Shown here piece by piece: positions 12,403 to 22,839 of a stretch of DNA of 64,000 nt; the first letter of the stretch is position 1, and each line of letters begins with the position of its first letter. Made by a program: the position numbers and the translations under genes. The notes under the pieces are model-generated. The model made no database searches and was not told where the DNA came from. It saw only the letters and a list, made by a program, of their open reading frames with translations. Source of the DNA: Torymus aiolomorphi (lineage: Eukaryota; Arthropoda; Insecta; Hymenoptera; Torymidae); assembly GCA_036365515.1 (NCBI GenBank), contig CM070874.1, positions 167,523,297 through 167,587,296 on the forward strand, read 5' to 3'.

Positions 12403-12830
12403 ACAAGGCTTACTATTATAGGTTTACATATCTTATTGTGTATTTATGGCTAAAGTGTTTCGTAGTTCTTACCCCTCCTATACATACTCTAGAGATGATA
12501 AATACTGGGAAATTGCGTGCGCCGTCTCACTTTGACTAGTGGTCTCTTATTGTGTCCACTTATTTATATTTGTATATATAGTTTTTTGGTAAGTGTTGTT
12601 AAGCGAGTGTTTATAAATTTTAGTGTCTTTTTTTATGTTAATAAACTTGTATTTCGTGTGTATTTTCACAGACCTTGAAAAGGGACGGAAATAAACCGTC
12701 CGAAACGTCGGAATAAATTTTTTAAAAACTTTTGTTTTTATTTAATTACTACCTTGGCAGTAGAACCATCAGCTTCCTAACTTACTTAACTTTCTACTAT
12801 GACTGCCATTTGCGACAATTAACTACAAAC
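12402..12830 (+). repeat. PLE-2 terminal segment (pseudo-LTR), copy 4
   Basis: Right end of the block, followed directly by the TSD. It carries the same stem II and GAAACGTC motif at 12672-12711 as copy 3. Confidence 0.85.
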
Positions 12831-12840
12831 ATTAGAGAAG
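12831..12840. repeat. Target-site duplication of PLE-2, right copy
   Basis: ATTAGAGAAG, identical to 4426-4435. Confidence 0.85.
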
Positions 12841-13283
12841 GTCTACCACCACACGAATTGAAATTAAAAATAAATGCAATTGTAATGTTAATCAGAAATA
12901 TAAGTATATCAGAAGGAATGTGTAATGGTACACGCTTAAAAATTACGGGTTTATTTAATCATAATATTAAAGCCGAAATAATTACGGGTGAAAGGATCGG
13001 TGAAGAAGTTTTTATACCACGAATAACATTAAATACTGGAGATTCTTCTTCATTTCCGTTCACACTTTTTAGAAAACAATTTCCAGTTGTATTAGGTTTT
13101 GCTATAACAATAAATAAATCTCAAGGTCAGAGTTTTAATTCTTTAGGTGTTTACGTTAGACGACCTTTATTTTCACATGGCCAATTATATGTTGCTTTGT
13201 CCTGATGTAAAAATTCTCACAATATATTTATTGAAAATCTTTTAGATAATTCCTCAATAATTGATAACATTGTTTGGAAATAA
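12841..13283 (+). pseudogene. Helitron helicase, C-terminal region
   Basis: Resumes the helicase after PLE-2: GLPPHELKLKINAIVMLIRN, CNGTRLKITGL, then RKQFPVVLGFAITINKSQGQ, which is the conserved C-terminal motif V/VI stretch of Helitron/PIF1 helicases. The frame meets TGA at 13203-13205 exactly where the family usually has Arg (ALSRC). A CGA to TGA transition is the simplest explanation. Reading through, it ends naturally at 13281-13283. Confidence 0.88.
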
Positions 13284-14035
13284 ATTTTTGACGTTTAATC
13301 TATACTTTTTAATATATTTTTTTAAGAATTATTATTATTTTTTTGTTTCTTTATATATTTATATGTAAATTTATATAGATTAAAATATCCTCAAATAAAT
13401 TTATATCAATAATCATTTTATTTATAATATTATTCTTTTACGAAAGTATAAGACATGTTGTAGTTTCTTATAAGCATAATATCATAGCATAATATCATAT
13501 AAATAATCTGATTGTTTTGTTACATATAATAAAAAAAATTCAATATACATATATTTGTATGAAATATTTTTTTTTATTACATGTAATAAAGATGGGAATC
13601 AATTTTCATTAAATTTATTAAAAATTATTAATACAAATTGATTAAAATTAATTAAAATTGATAAAATTTATTAATGAAAATTGATTCACATCTTCTATGG
13701 TGGAGGAAGGATGGGATAGGTCGGAGTCAAGGAGGATGGAGGGACGACTCCCATGGTTTTTAGGGCTATTGGCGGTGAATTCCATGGTTGTGTTTAGACT
13801 TATTATATAAAAAATGATTAACAATAATATTATATGATTTTGGCATGTCTCATTATCATATATAATTATTATTATTTGTTATATAAAACACCTAAGCACA
13901 ATAAAATTCAAAATTCAACGCGCCCATAACAGTACCTCAGTGGTGGTGTGGAAAACTGTTAAATGTAGTAAATAAAGAAAGCTGAGAAACTGACTATACG
14001 CAAAATATCTATGATGAATTATATGCGAAGGAATA
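13284..14035. other. AT-rich non-coding stretch
   Basis: No open frame with recognisable similarity. It contains an 18-bp perfect palindrome (TTTATTACATGTAATAAA, 13572-13589) and the short hairpin noted next. Confidence 0.5.
13589..13695. repeat. Short inverted repeat (hairpin, MITE-like)
   Basis: GATGGGAATCAATTTTCATTAA at the left matches the reverse complement of TTAATGAAAATTGATTCACATC at the right with one or two mismatches. The whole is about 105 bp and very AT-rich. No clear TSD could be assigned. Confidence 0.5.
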
Positions 14036-14222
14036 GGTGGAGAGGTAGGTGAAGCGGTCGGTGGAGCGGACGTGGAGCGGGATGGAGCGGAGTGGAGCGG
14101 GGTGGATGGGAGGTGGAGGGGCAGACACCCTTCAAAATAACGTAAAATTTGAAAGAATTTCACGGTAAAAAGTGGAGGGCAAATAGAGCGGGGTGGAGCG
14201 TGGCGGTGCGGGGTGGAGGGGG
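14036..14222. repeat. G-rich degenerate minisatellite
   Basis: Many variants of GGTGGAGCGG in two blocks (about 14044-14116 and 14173-14222) separated by ordinary sequence. Strand-asymmetric G-richness stands out from the AT-rich surroundings. Confidence 0.65.
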
Positions 14223-14299
14223 TAGATACCCATTTTGAGCCTTACAATTATATAATATAGGAAGATATATTACTATAATAAGTGTATATTTATATATAC

Positions 14300-14345
14300 A
14301 CGCGAACCCACACACACACGCACACACACGCGCACACACACGAGC
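14300..14345. repeat. (CA)n microsatellite
   Basis: Interrupted CA/CG dinucleotide run, followed by a short duplicated ACGAGCATGGTGT motif. Confidence 0.8.
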
Positions 14346-14359
14346 ATGGTGTACGAGCA

Positions 14360-15220
14360 TGGTGTGTATGATTGTCTATAACTATTAGAATTAATTACTA
14401 AATAGCATATCGGGGGAATTGTTAGTCGGACTTATTTATATTCCATTTATTTATTTACTAAAGGTTATCAACCAATTGTCAATAAAATAAGAAAAGTAAA
14501 TTAAAATGATATAATTAAAATATATCAATTGTTACTCTAATCTAGTGAGTTTGCGAATATCACTACTATGAAATCAGAGTATTGTATGTAATAATCAGAG
14601 AATTAATTATTTAAGTGTCCAATAATTAAATGTTTATTAATGAATATGTTTAATTAATAAAACTAAACTAACGTAACTTCATTAATCGTTCGTGTTTCAG
14701 TAAATTATACCTAGAGTAGCACCATTATTATTGATTATCATTGTACCATCCAACCAATTATTGTAACTATTTGTCATAACTCTTTTCAATTGGGAGCATT
14801 TCGTATTATAACGTATATACTATTCGGTTAATTTAACTAGATCGAAGCGCCGCCATATTCGTATAGGAGGATATGGGGGACAAAGGTAACTAAGAGTTCT
14901 TCTTTCTGGCAGGAATGAAATCAAAATATTCCTGAGGTCAGCGTTCAAAATTTTTATAGTTGCCCTTGAGATCCTACGGATTATCACGTGACACCATTCG
15001 TAATTCCAAATCGTGTCTTTTAATTCTTCTGCGAGCCGATTGTCCACCACACCTCAAATCAGCCCCTCTTCCATCCAAACAACAACAGGTACAATATCTT
15101 ACACTCTACGGGATAAATAATTCCTGAGAGCAGTTTTGCTAGCTATTGGGTTCATTATCCCAACGCGGGTGTAAAATGTTACTTTACCCCCGAAGTACGA
15201 AAGGAACTATTATGTCAGTC
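14360..15220. other. Unassigned non-coding stretch
   Basis: No frame with recognisable family motifs on either strand. A 76-residue minus frame near 14820-15050 matches no family I know and is probably chance. Confidence 0.4.
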
Positions 15221-15227
15221 AACTTAA

Positions 15228-15900
15228 CTTACGATTCCTTTCCTATAAAAAATTGATTTCAACACTGCCTTGTGTTTAATTTGTATATAGAAGGATGAAC
15301 AAATTTTCAATACATTTCTTAGAAAACTCATAATGGCTATTTTGGAGAGAGTTGATTGCATTACTTGACCACCGATAATTGATTTCACTACTTTCTTTTG
15401 TTTGATTTTCAGTGTAAAGTCCAAATGTGCACTTACAATATATCCGATCAATTACTTATTTAACAAAAACTAAGACACTTTAGTCAAGTGGACGTAAGTT
15501 TACATAACTATCGATAATTGATTTCATTACTTTCTTTTGATGAATTTGTAATAAATTATGTAGATGTGCATTTATTCTTTTTTCCTTTAAATGATTACTT
15601 GACTATAATAAAAAATTGATTTCAATACTTCCTTGTTTTTACTTTGTAGAGGATGGAAAAATTTCAATACATTTCTTAGAAAACTCATAGTTCTATCGGA
15701 GAGAGATGTTTGCATTACTTGACTATCGATAATTAATTTTACTATTTTCTTTTGTTTGATTTTCAGTATATAGTACAAATGTGCACTTGTAATTTACCAG
15801 ACTAATTAGTTATCTAACTAAAACTTAAGCATTTCAGTCAAGTGAACGGAAGTTTACTTGACTATCGATTCTTGATTTCACTACTTTCTTGTGTTTAATT
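15228..15900. repeat. Tandem duplication, ~358-bp period with internal sub-repeats
   Basis: The segment with TTTTGTTTGATTTTCAGT followed by AAATGTGCACTT recurs about 358 bp apart (near 15385 and 15745). AAAACTCATA and CAAGTGRACG also recur at the same spacing. Shorter internal repeats start with TATCGATAATTGATTTCACTACTTTCTT. No coding potential. Confidence 0.7.
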
Positions 15901-16196
15901 TGCATGAGCAATGCAGGTGGGAATTTTTTCTTGGTTTCTTTTAAAATCCACAAATTTGATTTATTATTAAAAACAGTATATAGAAGATATTGTCGAAAAA
16001 TTACATTCATTTGTATAGTGTGCTTATTGAGAAGATCAGTTAAAAGAGAACGTAAGGAATAGAAAAATTGTGTTATATTTACAATTTTGTTATTTATAAG
16101 AATAAATAAGTAATATATGTTATTAATTATGTTTCAGTATAATAACAAAGAACATAACTGACCTTACCTTATACTTTCGTTGAAAGATATATTATA

Positions 16197-16224
16197 CTAG
16201 GCAACACAGGCGCGCTCGCGCGCC
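16197..16224 (-). mobile_element. Helitron-like 3' terminus (minus strand)
   Basis: Read on the minus strand: GGCGCGCGAGCGCGCC can form a 6-7 bp hairpin, followed by TGTGTTGC, then CTAG, then T. A GC-rich hairpin about 8-12 bases before CTRR at an A/T target is the diagnostic 3' end of Helitrons. The element would extend to higher coordinates; its 5' TC end is not identified. Confidence 0.6.
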
Positions 16225-17580
16225 CTCTATCTAGCATCTCGAATATTACTGTATTCGTTTTTAAATTTGTTTAGTTTAATTTTTTATCACAATGTTTTAT
16301 CATAATGTTTTAATTTATCAGAGTGTACACATTATGATACAATTCCTGAAATTGCGCAGTACGGAAAGTGGGAAGGGCCGATAAGAGGAGCTTTGAAGCT
16401 GGGGTGCGATGTATGATCTTGTTTTTACTTTATCTATCTTTTTTTATTAAGATCTAATTATGATAAATTTTTAATAATTGAAAATACTGATTTTAAAGTT
16501 AAAATTAATAATGATATAATATAATAATGATTTAAGAATGATTTCAAAGTTTAAATTCATTCAAAACTATTTAAAACTATTAATAACTATTATTATTATG
16601 TAAAAAAGTTTATAACTGATAATAACTTTTTACAGATTGATTTTATGGTTATGCACCGTGTCTTAAAAAAGTTAAAAAAATGTATTACTGTTATAAACTT
16701 TTTTTTAGCTGTTCATAACAGAAAAAAACACTGTTGATAACTTTTATAAACTGTTACTATAGTCTCAAATCCTATTTTTGTAAACAGTTATTAACAGTTA
16801 TAAACTTTTTTTTTAATTATATATTCTTATTAATAATTATTTGATAAGTTTTATTTCCGCCTGGGTTATTATAAATATTTGATAAGTAACACATGGATAC
16901 TGATTTAATAACAAAGTATTAAATAATATTCTGTAAATTACACTTTTAATACGTAAGATTTCTAATTAAGACTTATTTCAAATTGTATTTATAAATCATA
17001 TAAATAAAATACTGCAATAATATTTAATATCAAATATTGAATTCATGTATTCAATGTCAATATTATCGATATTATTGTAAGCCCTAAACAATATGTCATG
17101 ATATGAAAATGCAAGAAGAAGTGACCCATAATATGCGTACCTATATACTTAGTGTAAGATTTTTTTAATTAAATTGAAAATATTTTATAGTAATAGTATT
17201 TCTTTGAAAACATAATTTTTTACTTTATTATCATTTTTCTCCGATCCTATTAATACTTTTAGTCCGTTCCAAGTATCAGTGCCGTCCTTAGCTTTCCCAG
17301 TGCCCCTGGGAAAATTTTTTCATGGCGGCCCTTTAAAGAATTCAAAAGATAGAATTTATAAATCTTTTGATATAACAAAGTTAAAAAATTTTGAACTTCA
17401 AATTATTTGAAAAAGTTTATACTGTATAAACAAAAATTTAATTCTCAAAATTTCTATTATAATATAATGACAAAAGTTAATCAAAATTATTTTAAATAAC
17501 TTAAGTAATATATAAAACATTTGGATGGAAATTTTTATTGTAGATATAAGTAGTGCACAAAATGTTGTAAAAAGTTAATA
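16225..17580. other. AT-rich non-coding stretch
   Basis: No recognisable gene. Contains repeated AAACTGTTATTAACAGTT-like short inverted motifs between about 16540 and 16820 (runs of variants of AACAGTTATAAACTTTTT). It may be the body of the Helitron ending at 16197, but nothing in it proves this. Confidence 0.35.
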
Positions 17581-17583
17581 ATT

Positions 17584-17660
17584 GAATAAACTCCAAAATC
17601 TAAATAGCCGGGGGATGCGAGTTCCGCGTAGAAGTAGAAGGAACGCAGACGAGCCGAAGA
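17584..17660 (-). repeat. Single inverted unit of the 92-bp satellite
   Basis: The reverse complement reads CTTCTACGCGGAACTCGC followed by CCCCCGGCTATTT, the same unit as the array at 22840-23665 but in the opposite orientation. It lies on the other side of the Copia insertion. Confidence 0.75.
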
Positions 17661-17683
17661 GGCGAGTTAATTATTGAAAAAAT

Positions 17684-17946
17684 TGTTAAAATAAAGGGAT
17701 AGTCGTGGTTGGTGGTAAAATGATTATTTATTATAAGAGAAAGAAAGTACAACAAAGCGCCATGCGCTTGGGCACCGCGTGCCGCTTCGGACGAGAACTG
17801 AGAGCCAAGAGAGAAGCGCGAGTCGGCTCGCAGACACGCTAGGGAGGGGAGACTTACATGGTGCATACGTGTGTCGCGCGCTGTAAGTTGCCTTCGCATG
17901 GAATCTGAAGCGATATATACAATATATATGTATCACATTTTCAACA
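17684..17946 (-). repeat. Copia 3' LTR
   Basis: 263 bp, TG...CA on the plus strand as written, aligned to 22520-22809. The short purine tract AAGGAGGCG immediately upstream on the minus strand is a likely polypurine tract. Confidence 0.92.
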
Positions 17947-18033
17947 CGCCTCCTTATATATATATTGTGCGCTTAAGTTTCACAATTAACAATCTTTGGT
18001 TTTCGTTTTTCTTTAGTATAATAATTACTTTGT

Positions 18034-20764
18034 CTAATATTCTAATTTTAAGTTTGCTCTAAACTTTTCAAATTTTATCCGTCCTAATGACTTAGTGAAG
18101 ATATCTGCAGGATTTTCATCTGAATTAATTTTTATAACATCAATAGTACCTTCTAAATAATTTTCATTTACAAAGTGGTAATGTGTTTCAATGTACTTTG
18201 AATTTTTTGTTAAATTTCCACATTTACTTATACTAATCGCACCTGCATTATCTTCATAAATACATATCTGATTGTTAATTTCTATTTCAAATTCTTTTAG
18301 CAATTGTTTAATTAATTTTACTTCACTCACGCATATAGATAACGCAACATACTCAGCTTCGGTAGATGACTGTTACAATATTTTGTTTTTTTGATTTTCA
18401 ATATATACTATTTCCATTCATTTTAATTACATAACCAGTCGTAGGTTTTCTATCAACTACATCTCCTGCCCAATCAGCATCAACATAACATTCTAAAATA
18501 TCAGCATTAAGATTTTTCTCGTATGTTAATTTTAATTCTTTTGTATAATACAAATATTTTAATATTCTTAGTGCATATTTATAATGACTCTGATCATAAC
18601 AATTTTGAAATCTACTTAGGTAATTTACAGAATAACAAATATCTGGTCTAGTACTAGAGCTTATGTACAAGAGTGCTCCAATTAAATTTCTATATTTTAT
18701 ATCATTTGATGCCGATAACGCAGGTTCACATTTTAAATTTTGTTCCATCGGAGTAGCATACAATTTCGCATTTTCGATATCATATTTTCTCGCTAAAGAC
18801 TCAATATAATCCTTTTGATCTAAAGTCATAATATTATTATCATAGCCATAATTGATATTTATCCCTAAATAAGTTTTTATTTGGCCCATATCTTTCATTC
18901 TAAATTTTACAGATAATTTCTTTTTAATAAAATCTATCAATTTTTTATTTTTACCACAAATTAATAAATCATCAACAAAAATTATTAAATAAATCTTCTC
19001 ATTTTTAATTTTTATGAAATATAAACAATAATCGATTTTACTTTTCTCAAAACCTAATTCAATCAAATATTTATCTAAGCACTCATACCATGCACGTGGA
19101 CTTTCACGGAGTCCGTACAAAGCTTTATCTAATTTGCATAGTATTCCTGAATTATCATCATAACCTTGAGGTTGTTTAACATAAACTTCGGGTTTTACTT
19201 TTCCATTAAGAAGTGCTGACTCGACATCCATTTGATCAATTTTAAAATCATTTTGCACACAGTAATTTAATAAGATTTTTAATGTTTGAGTTCTCGCAAC
19301 AGGTGAATAAATATCATCAATTATTTCCTTTTGCTGAAACCTTCTTACTACAATTCTAGCTTTAAACTTATTATTTGCCTTTTTTGTATAAACCCACTTT
19401 AAGTCTAACGCCTTTTTATCTTTCGGTTTGTCAACTAATTTCCATGTTTCATTTTTATTTAAACAATCAATCTCATTATTCATAGCTTCTTGCCAATTTT
19501 CACTCTCATTACTATTTATCGATTCGTTATAATTTTCGGGGTTATCAACGTTTACATAATTCACATAAATACAGTTTGTTACCGGATTTCCGTATCGATT
19601 TACAGGGCTTTTCTTTCTTGATGACCTTCTCGGTACTATCAAATTATCTTTACTAGAACTAGGTACGTTATTTTCATATTCATTATTTTCAATGTTTTCA
19701 TTTTTATTTTGATTTTCTAAATCATTTTCCCTTCCCCTACTCTCCCCGAGGGTCGAAGTAGGGGGAAGTATAATTTCATCATTGTTTTCATTTATTTCAT
19801 CATTATCACCAAATCCAACTAACTTTACATTTTCTTCAATTATGTCTACATGTTTAGCTACAATTACTCTATTATTTGTTAGGACTCTATAACCTACACT
19901 GTCATATCCAACTAATACTCCTAAGTCTGCTTTTCTATCCCATTTACTTCTCCTTTTGATTTCCGAAACTCGAACAAAAACTCTACTGCCATATAGTTTA
20001 AGATTTTTAATATTAGATTTTTCTCCCATCATAATTTCATACGGAGTCTTTTTCTCTAAAGTATTTGCTAAGGTTCTATTTTTTAAATATGCTGCTGTTT
20101 GAACTACTTCCGGCCAAAACCTATTATGAATTTTTGCGTCTGCTAATAAACATTTCGTCGTTTCCATTATCGACCTATTGTACCGTTCGGCAGTTCCGTT
20201 CAATTCGTGAACATACGGGGGGCACGGTTCAATATAAAACCCTTTTTCTTTAGCAAAATTGTAAATATATTTATTTAGGAATTCTCTACCGTTATCACAC
20301 CTTAATCTTTTAATCTTTTTTCCTATTGAATTTTCAATTAAATTTACATAACTCACGATGCAATCATAAACTTCATTTTTCTCTTTCATCGTATAAACTT
20401 TTGCAACTTTACTATAATCATCTACTAAAACTAAAAAATATATTTCTCCCCTAAATCCTATTGTACTATGCGGTCCATTTACATCCGCGTGAATAATTTC
20501 TCCTATATCTTTGGCTCTATGCCTATCATTTTCAAATCTAGTATTAGTCATTTTATTTTGTACGCAAGTACCACATTTTAAATATTCACTTTCTAAATTA
20601 TTTGGCAAACCTTCAAGTAAATTATTTTTACTCAAAATATTCAAATATCCAAAATTAATATGCCCTAACATTCTATGGAATTTTTCTTTCAAAGTCATGC
20701 CGTTATTTACATTTTCTGTTACGTAGGTCTGTTTATTCTCTAACACAGTGTTTATCTTATACAC
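18034..20764 (-). pseudogene. Copia Pol: integrase, reverse transcriptase, RNase H
   Basis: The main 788-residue frame starts with a GAG-pre-integrase zinc region (FHRMLGH ... CGTC), then integrase with catalytic residues in HADVNGPH, RCDNGREF and NGTAERYN. It continues into RT (WVYTKK, DVESALLNG, LYGLRESPRAW, FVDDLL with its Asp pair) and the start of RNase H (DADWAGD). Near the C-terminus a Trp codon has become TGA at 18395-18397, and a base loss near 18370 shifts the frame. The rest of RNase H (EDNAGAISIS, NPADIFTK) is in the separate frame 18330-18034. These enzymes copy and integrate the element. RT and integrase active sites are intact by eye, but the polyprotein is interrupted. Confidence 0.92.
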
Positions 20765-20818
20765 ATGATTTACTTTATTTGCTACTGCTATTAATTCGTT
20801 TTCACGGTTATAAATTTT

Positions 20819-21705
20819 TTAAGTATTTCCTATCGAAACATTTTTTAAATTTTCTGCTACTTTCCCGAATCTCATTAAATTCCTATCCATTTCTTTTACA
20901 AAAAATACATCTTTTATTTCAATTTCTGTTTCATTATAATTTGTTATAAATTTAGCTTTAATATCTCCTATACTAGTTGCTTTTAAGGTACGACCATCTC
21001 CCACTTTTACGTTAATCGGGTTTTCTAATTAATTTACTCTAGCAAAAAGTATTTATCATCGTTAATAATATGATCGGAGCATCCGCTATCTAAAACCCAT
21101 TCCAACTTACTTTCGCAACTATTTACCTCTACATTATTATTTACGATACCCTCTGCTTCGGTTATGAAAGTCATCGGATCTCGACTCGTGTTCTGTCGAT
21201 CTTGCCGCTGTTGACTGCCTCGTCCTCGCTGATTTGTTCCTCGGCTGTGGTAGCTGCCGTTGCCTTTGCTGTGATAGCCGCCGTCTCGTTGTCGCTGTTG
21301 AGAACACGCGCCTCCTCGCGCTTGCTGCTGTCCTCCTCCTCGCGAGCCTCTCCAGGAATTCCTCCCGTTGCTCGTACATTCGTATTGGAAATGACCGGGC
21401 TTTCCGCATCGGTAACATGTACCGTCCTTTCCTTTTTCTACTTTAAACACATTTGAATCTCCATGTTTACTTCTTGAATTCTGATTTTCTTCTTTTTCAC
21501 GGTTCTCGTACATTTTAATTTTTTCGATTACATAATCTACGGTTCTTTCTTGTTCTGGTAGCACATCAACTAAATCGCCAATATGACATAATGAGCTTGG
21601 TAGTGTTCTTAATATATAATTTAACTTTTCCTTTTTATCTATTGTAGCGCCGGCATTTTTTAATTCTGTGATTAACTTTTCGAATTCATTATAGAATTCA
21701 CTCAC
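20819..21705 (-). pseudogene. Copia Gag C-terminus (zinc knuckle) and protease
   Basis: Contains one CCHC knuckle, CYRCGKPGHFQYEC, a Gly/Arg/Gln-rich linker and the aspartic protease signature VLDSGCSDHI. The frame then breaks near 21034-21000; the protease continues in the frame 21004-20819 (GDGRTLKATSIG, KDVFFVKEM). The knuckle binds the genomic RNA and the protease cleaves Gag-Pol. The upstream end joins Gag through the small duplication at 21745-21780. Confidence 0.88.
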
Positions 21706-21739
21706 TTCTGTGTAGTCTCTTAATCTTAATCTGTCTAGT

Positions 21740-22288
21740 CTATTTCGAACACAAATTTGTGTCTATTTCGAACACAAATGGGGTTGACTCACGCAAATAC
21801 AACTTGTCCAATTTCGTAATTATTTCAAAGCTGGTATTTTCATCATTCACCAACTCCATTTGTCTGTTCGATAAAACGCTATATATGTAATTCATCGCTT
21901 TCAAGTCTTTCTCGTTCCACATGGCTTCATTATCATTTTCTGCTCCCACTCTCTGTATTACTTCTTCACATTTCTTCATTTTCAGCAATACTGTAATTCT
22001 TTTCTTCCATGTGCTGTAGTCTTTCCCGACGAAAATCGGTAGCGTCATTTTGAAATCGTCCGCCATGTCGATTCGTATCTCTTCTTGTTTAAGTATTTCT
22101 ATCACTTTTCTTGTCTTATTCAAGATAATTATTTTCTTCACTATACTCACAAATCGTTTTAAATTTTTCTTTTCTTCAATTGGTACTTCGTTTTCATCCA
22201 GTATTTCTTCTTTTAAAAATTGTTCCTTAAGTTTCTCTTCAGAATCGCTTCCACGTGTTCCCATAACCTCGAAGTCTAATCTGCCCAC
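21740..22288 (-). pseudogene. Copia Gag, N-terminal part
   Basis: Includes FVGKDYSTWKKRI and LDKLYLRESTP, characteristic of Copia Gag (retrotrans_gag / UBN2-like). Start candidates are the ATG at 22264 (MGTRGSD) or at 22066 (MADDFKM, the better match to family starts); upstream codons lack ATG. The frame ends early because a ~20-bp segment (GTCTATTTCGAACACAAAT) is duplicated in tandem at about 21745-21780, shifting the link to the next frame. Confidence 0.8.
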
Positions 22289-22510
22289 ATCGCTTTAATT
22301 TCATATAATATTTCCAAAACTTTTCACTGTGTTATATTCTTGATATATTTGTCCATATTTCCTCACCAATATTTTTTTGATTCCTCACTTATTTTCACTT
22401 AATTTTTCACTGAAAACTTCCTTGCGCGACGTAGTCCTCCTCTACCTTCCCCGAAGGTCTTGGTAGAGAAAAGAATAATATATCAATCAACCAACCACCA
22501 AAACCACGGA

Positions 22511-22519
22511 CTGCTACCA
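22511..22519 (-). promoter_or_regulatory. Copia primer-binding site (initiator tRNA-Met type)
   Basis: On the minus strand TGGTAGCAG directly follows the 5' LTR. It is complementary to the CTGCTACCA 3' end of insect initiator tRNA-Met. Only nine bases match, in line with the short primer pairing known for Copia elements. Confidence 0.8.
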
Positions 22520-22809
22520 TGTTAAAATAAAGGGATAGTCGTGGTTGGTGGTAAAATGATTATTTATTATAAGAGAAAGAAAGTACAACAAAGCGCCATG
22601 CACTTGGGCACCGCGTGCCGCTTCGGACGAGAGCTGAGAGCCAAGAGGGAAGCGTGAGTCGGCCGCTGCCGCTTAACATACCTTCTGGCTCACAGACACA
22701 CTAGGGAGGGGAGATTTACATGTGTGCATACGTGTGTCGCGCGCTGTAAGTTCCCTTCGTACGGAACCTGAAGCGATATGTACAATATATATGTATCACA
22801 TTTTCAACA
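22520..22809 (-). repeat. Copia 5' LTR
   Basis: 290 bp, closely matching the 3' LTR except for an insertion of about 24 bp (CCGCTGCCGCTTAACATACC and following) and scattered substitutions. This divergence implies that the insertion is not very recent. Confidence 0.92.
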
Positions 22810-22839
22810 AAAATAAAAAACCAAAATAAACGGGTGTCG

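Larger units (their letters stand above)
4436..12830. mobile_element. PLE-2: palindromic block of Penelope-like copies
   Basis: An 8.4-kb block flanked by an exact 10-bp TSD. It contains one near-full-length PLE on the minus strand (4436-7678), a repeat of its terminal segment in the same orientation (7679-8110), a 5'-truncated plus-strand copy (8112-9545) and a longer plus-strand copy (9546-12830). The terminal segment therefore occurs four times, two in each orientation, like the pseudo-LTRs described for Penelope elements. The two halves are close to exact reverse complements. Confidence 0.88.
1..13283 (+). mobile_element. Helitron remnant (helicase part), interrupted by two Penelope-like insertions
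   Basis: Three separated plus-strand blocks (2-677, 3624-4443, 12841-13283) read, in order, as the PIF1-like helicase region of a Helitron Rep/helicase protein. The gaps are exactly filled by PLE-1 and PLE-2, each bounded by a duplication of the helicase coding sequence, so this was one gene before insertion. The left end lies outside the window and no Rep (HUH) domain is visible. No convincing 3' hairpin plus CTRR terminus was found after the stop codon, so the right boundary is only the end of coding. Confidence 0.85.
17684..22809 (-). mobile_element. Copia-type LTR retrotransposon, complete but mutated
   Basis: Two LTRs starting TGTTAAAA and ending TCAACA bound a Gag-protease-integrase-RT-RNase H region on the minus strand. 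The order integrase before RT identifies Ty1/copia. The flanks carry a 5-bp TSD, AAAAT (17679-17683 and 22810-22814). A 9-base primer-binding site complementary to the 3' end of initiator tRNA-Met abuts the 5' LTR. Frameshifts and stops in each coding part make it non-autonomous. Confidence 0.95.

Noticed and set aside
14820..15050. A 76-residue minus-strand frame as a small gene
   Set aside because: No recognisable motif, no codon pattern or neighbour support; likely chance.
21137..21456. Overlapping Arg/Ser-rich frames opposite and beside the Copia Gag
   Set aside because: Shadows of the Gly/Arg/Gln-rich Gag linker in other frames.
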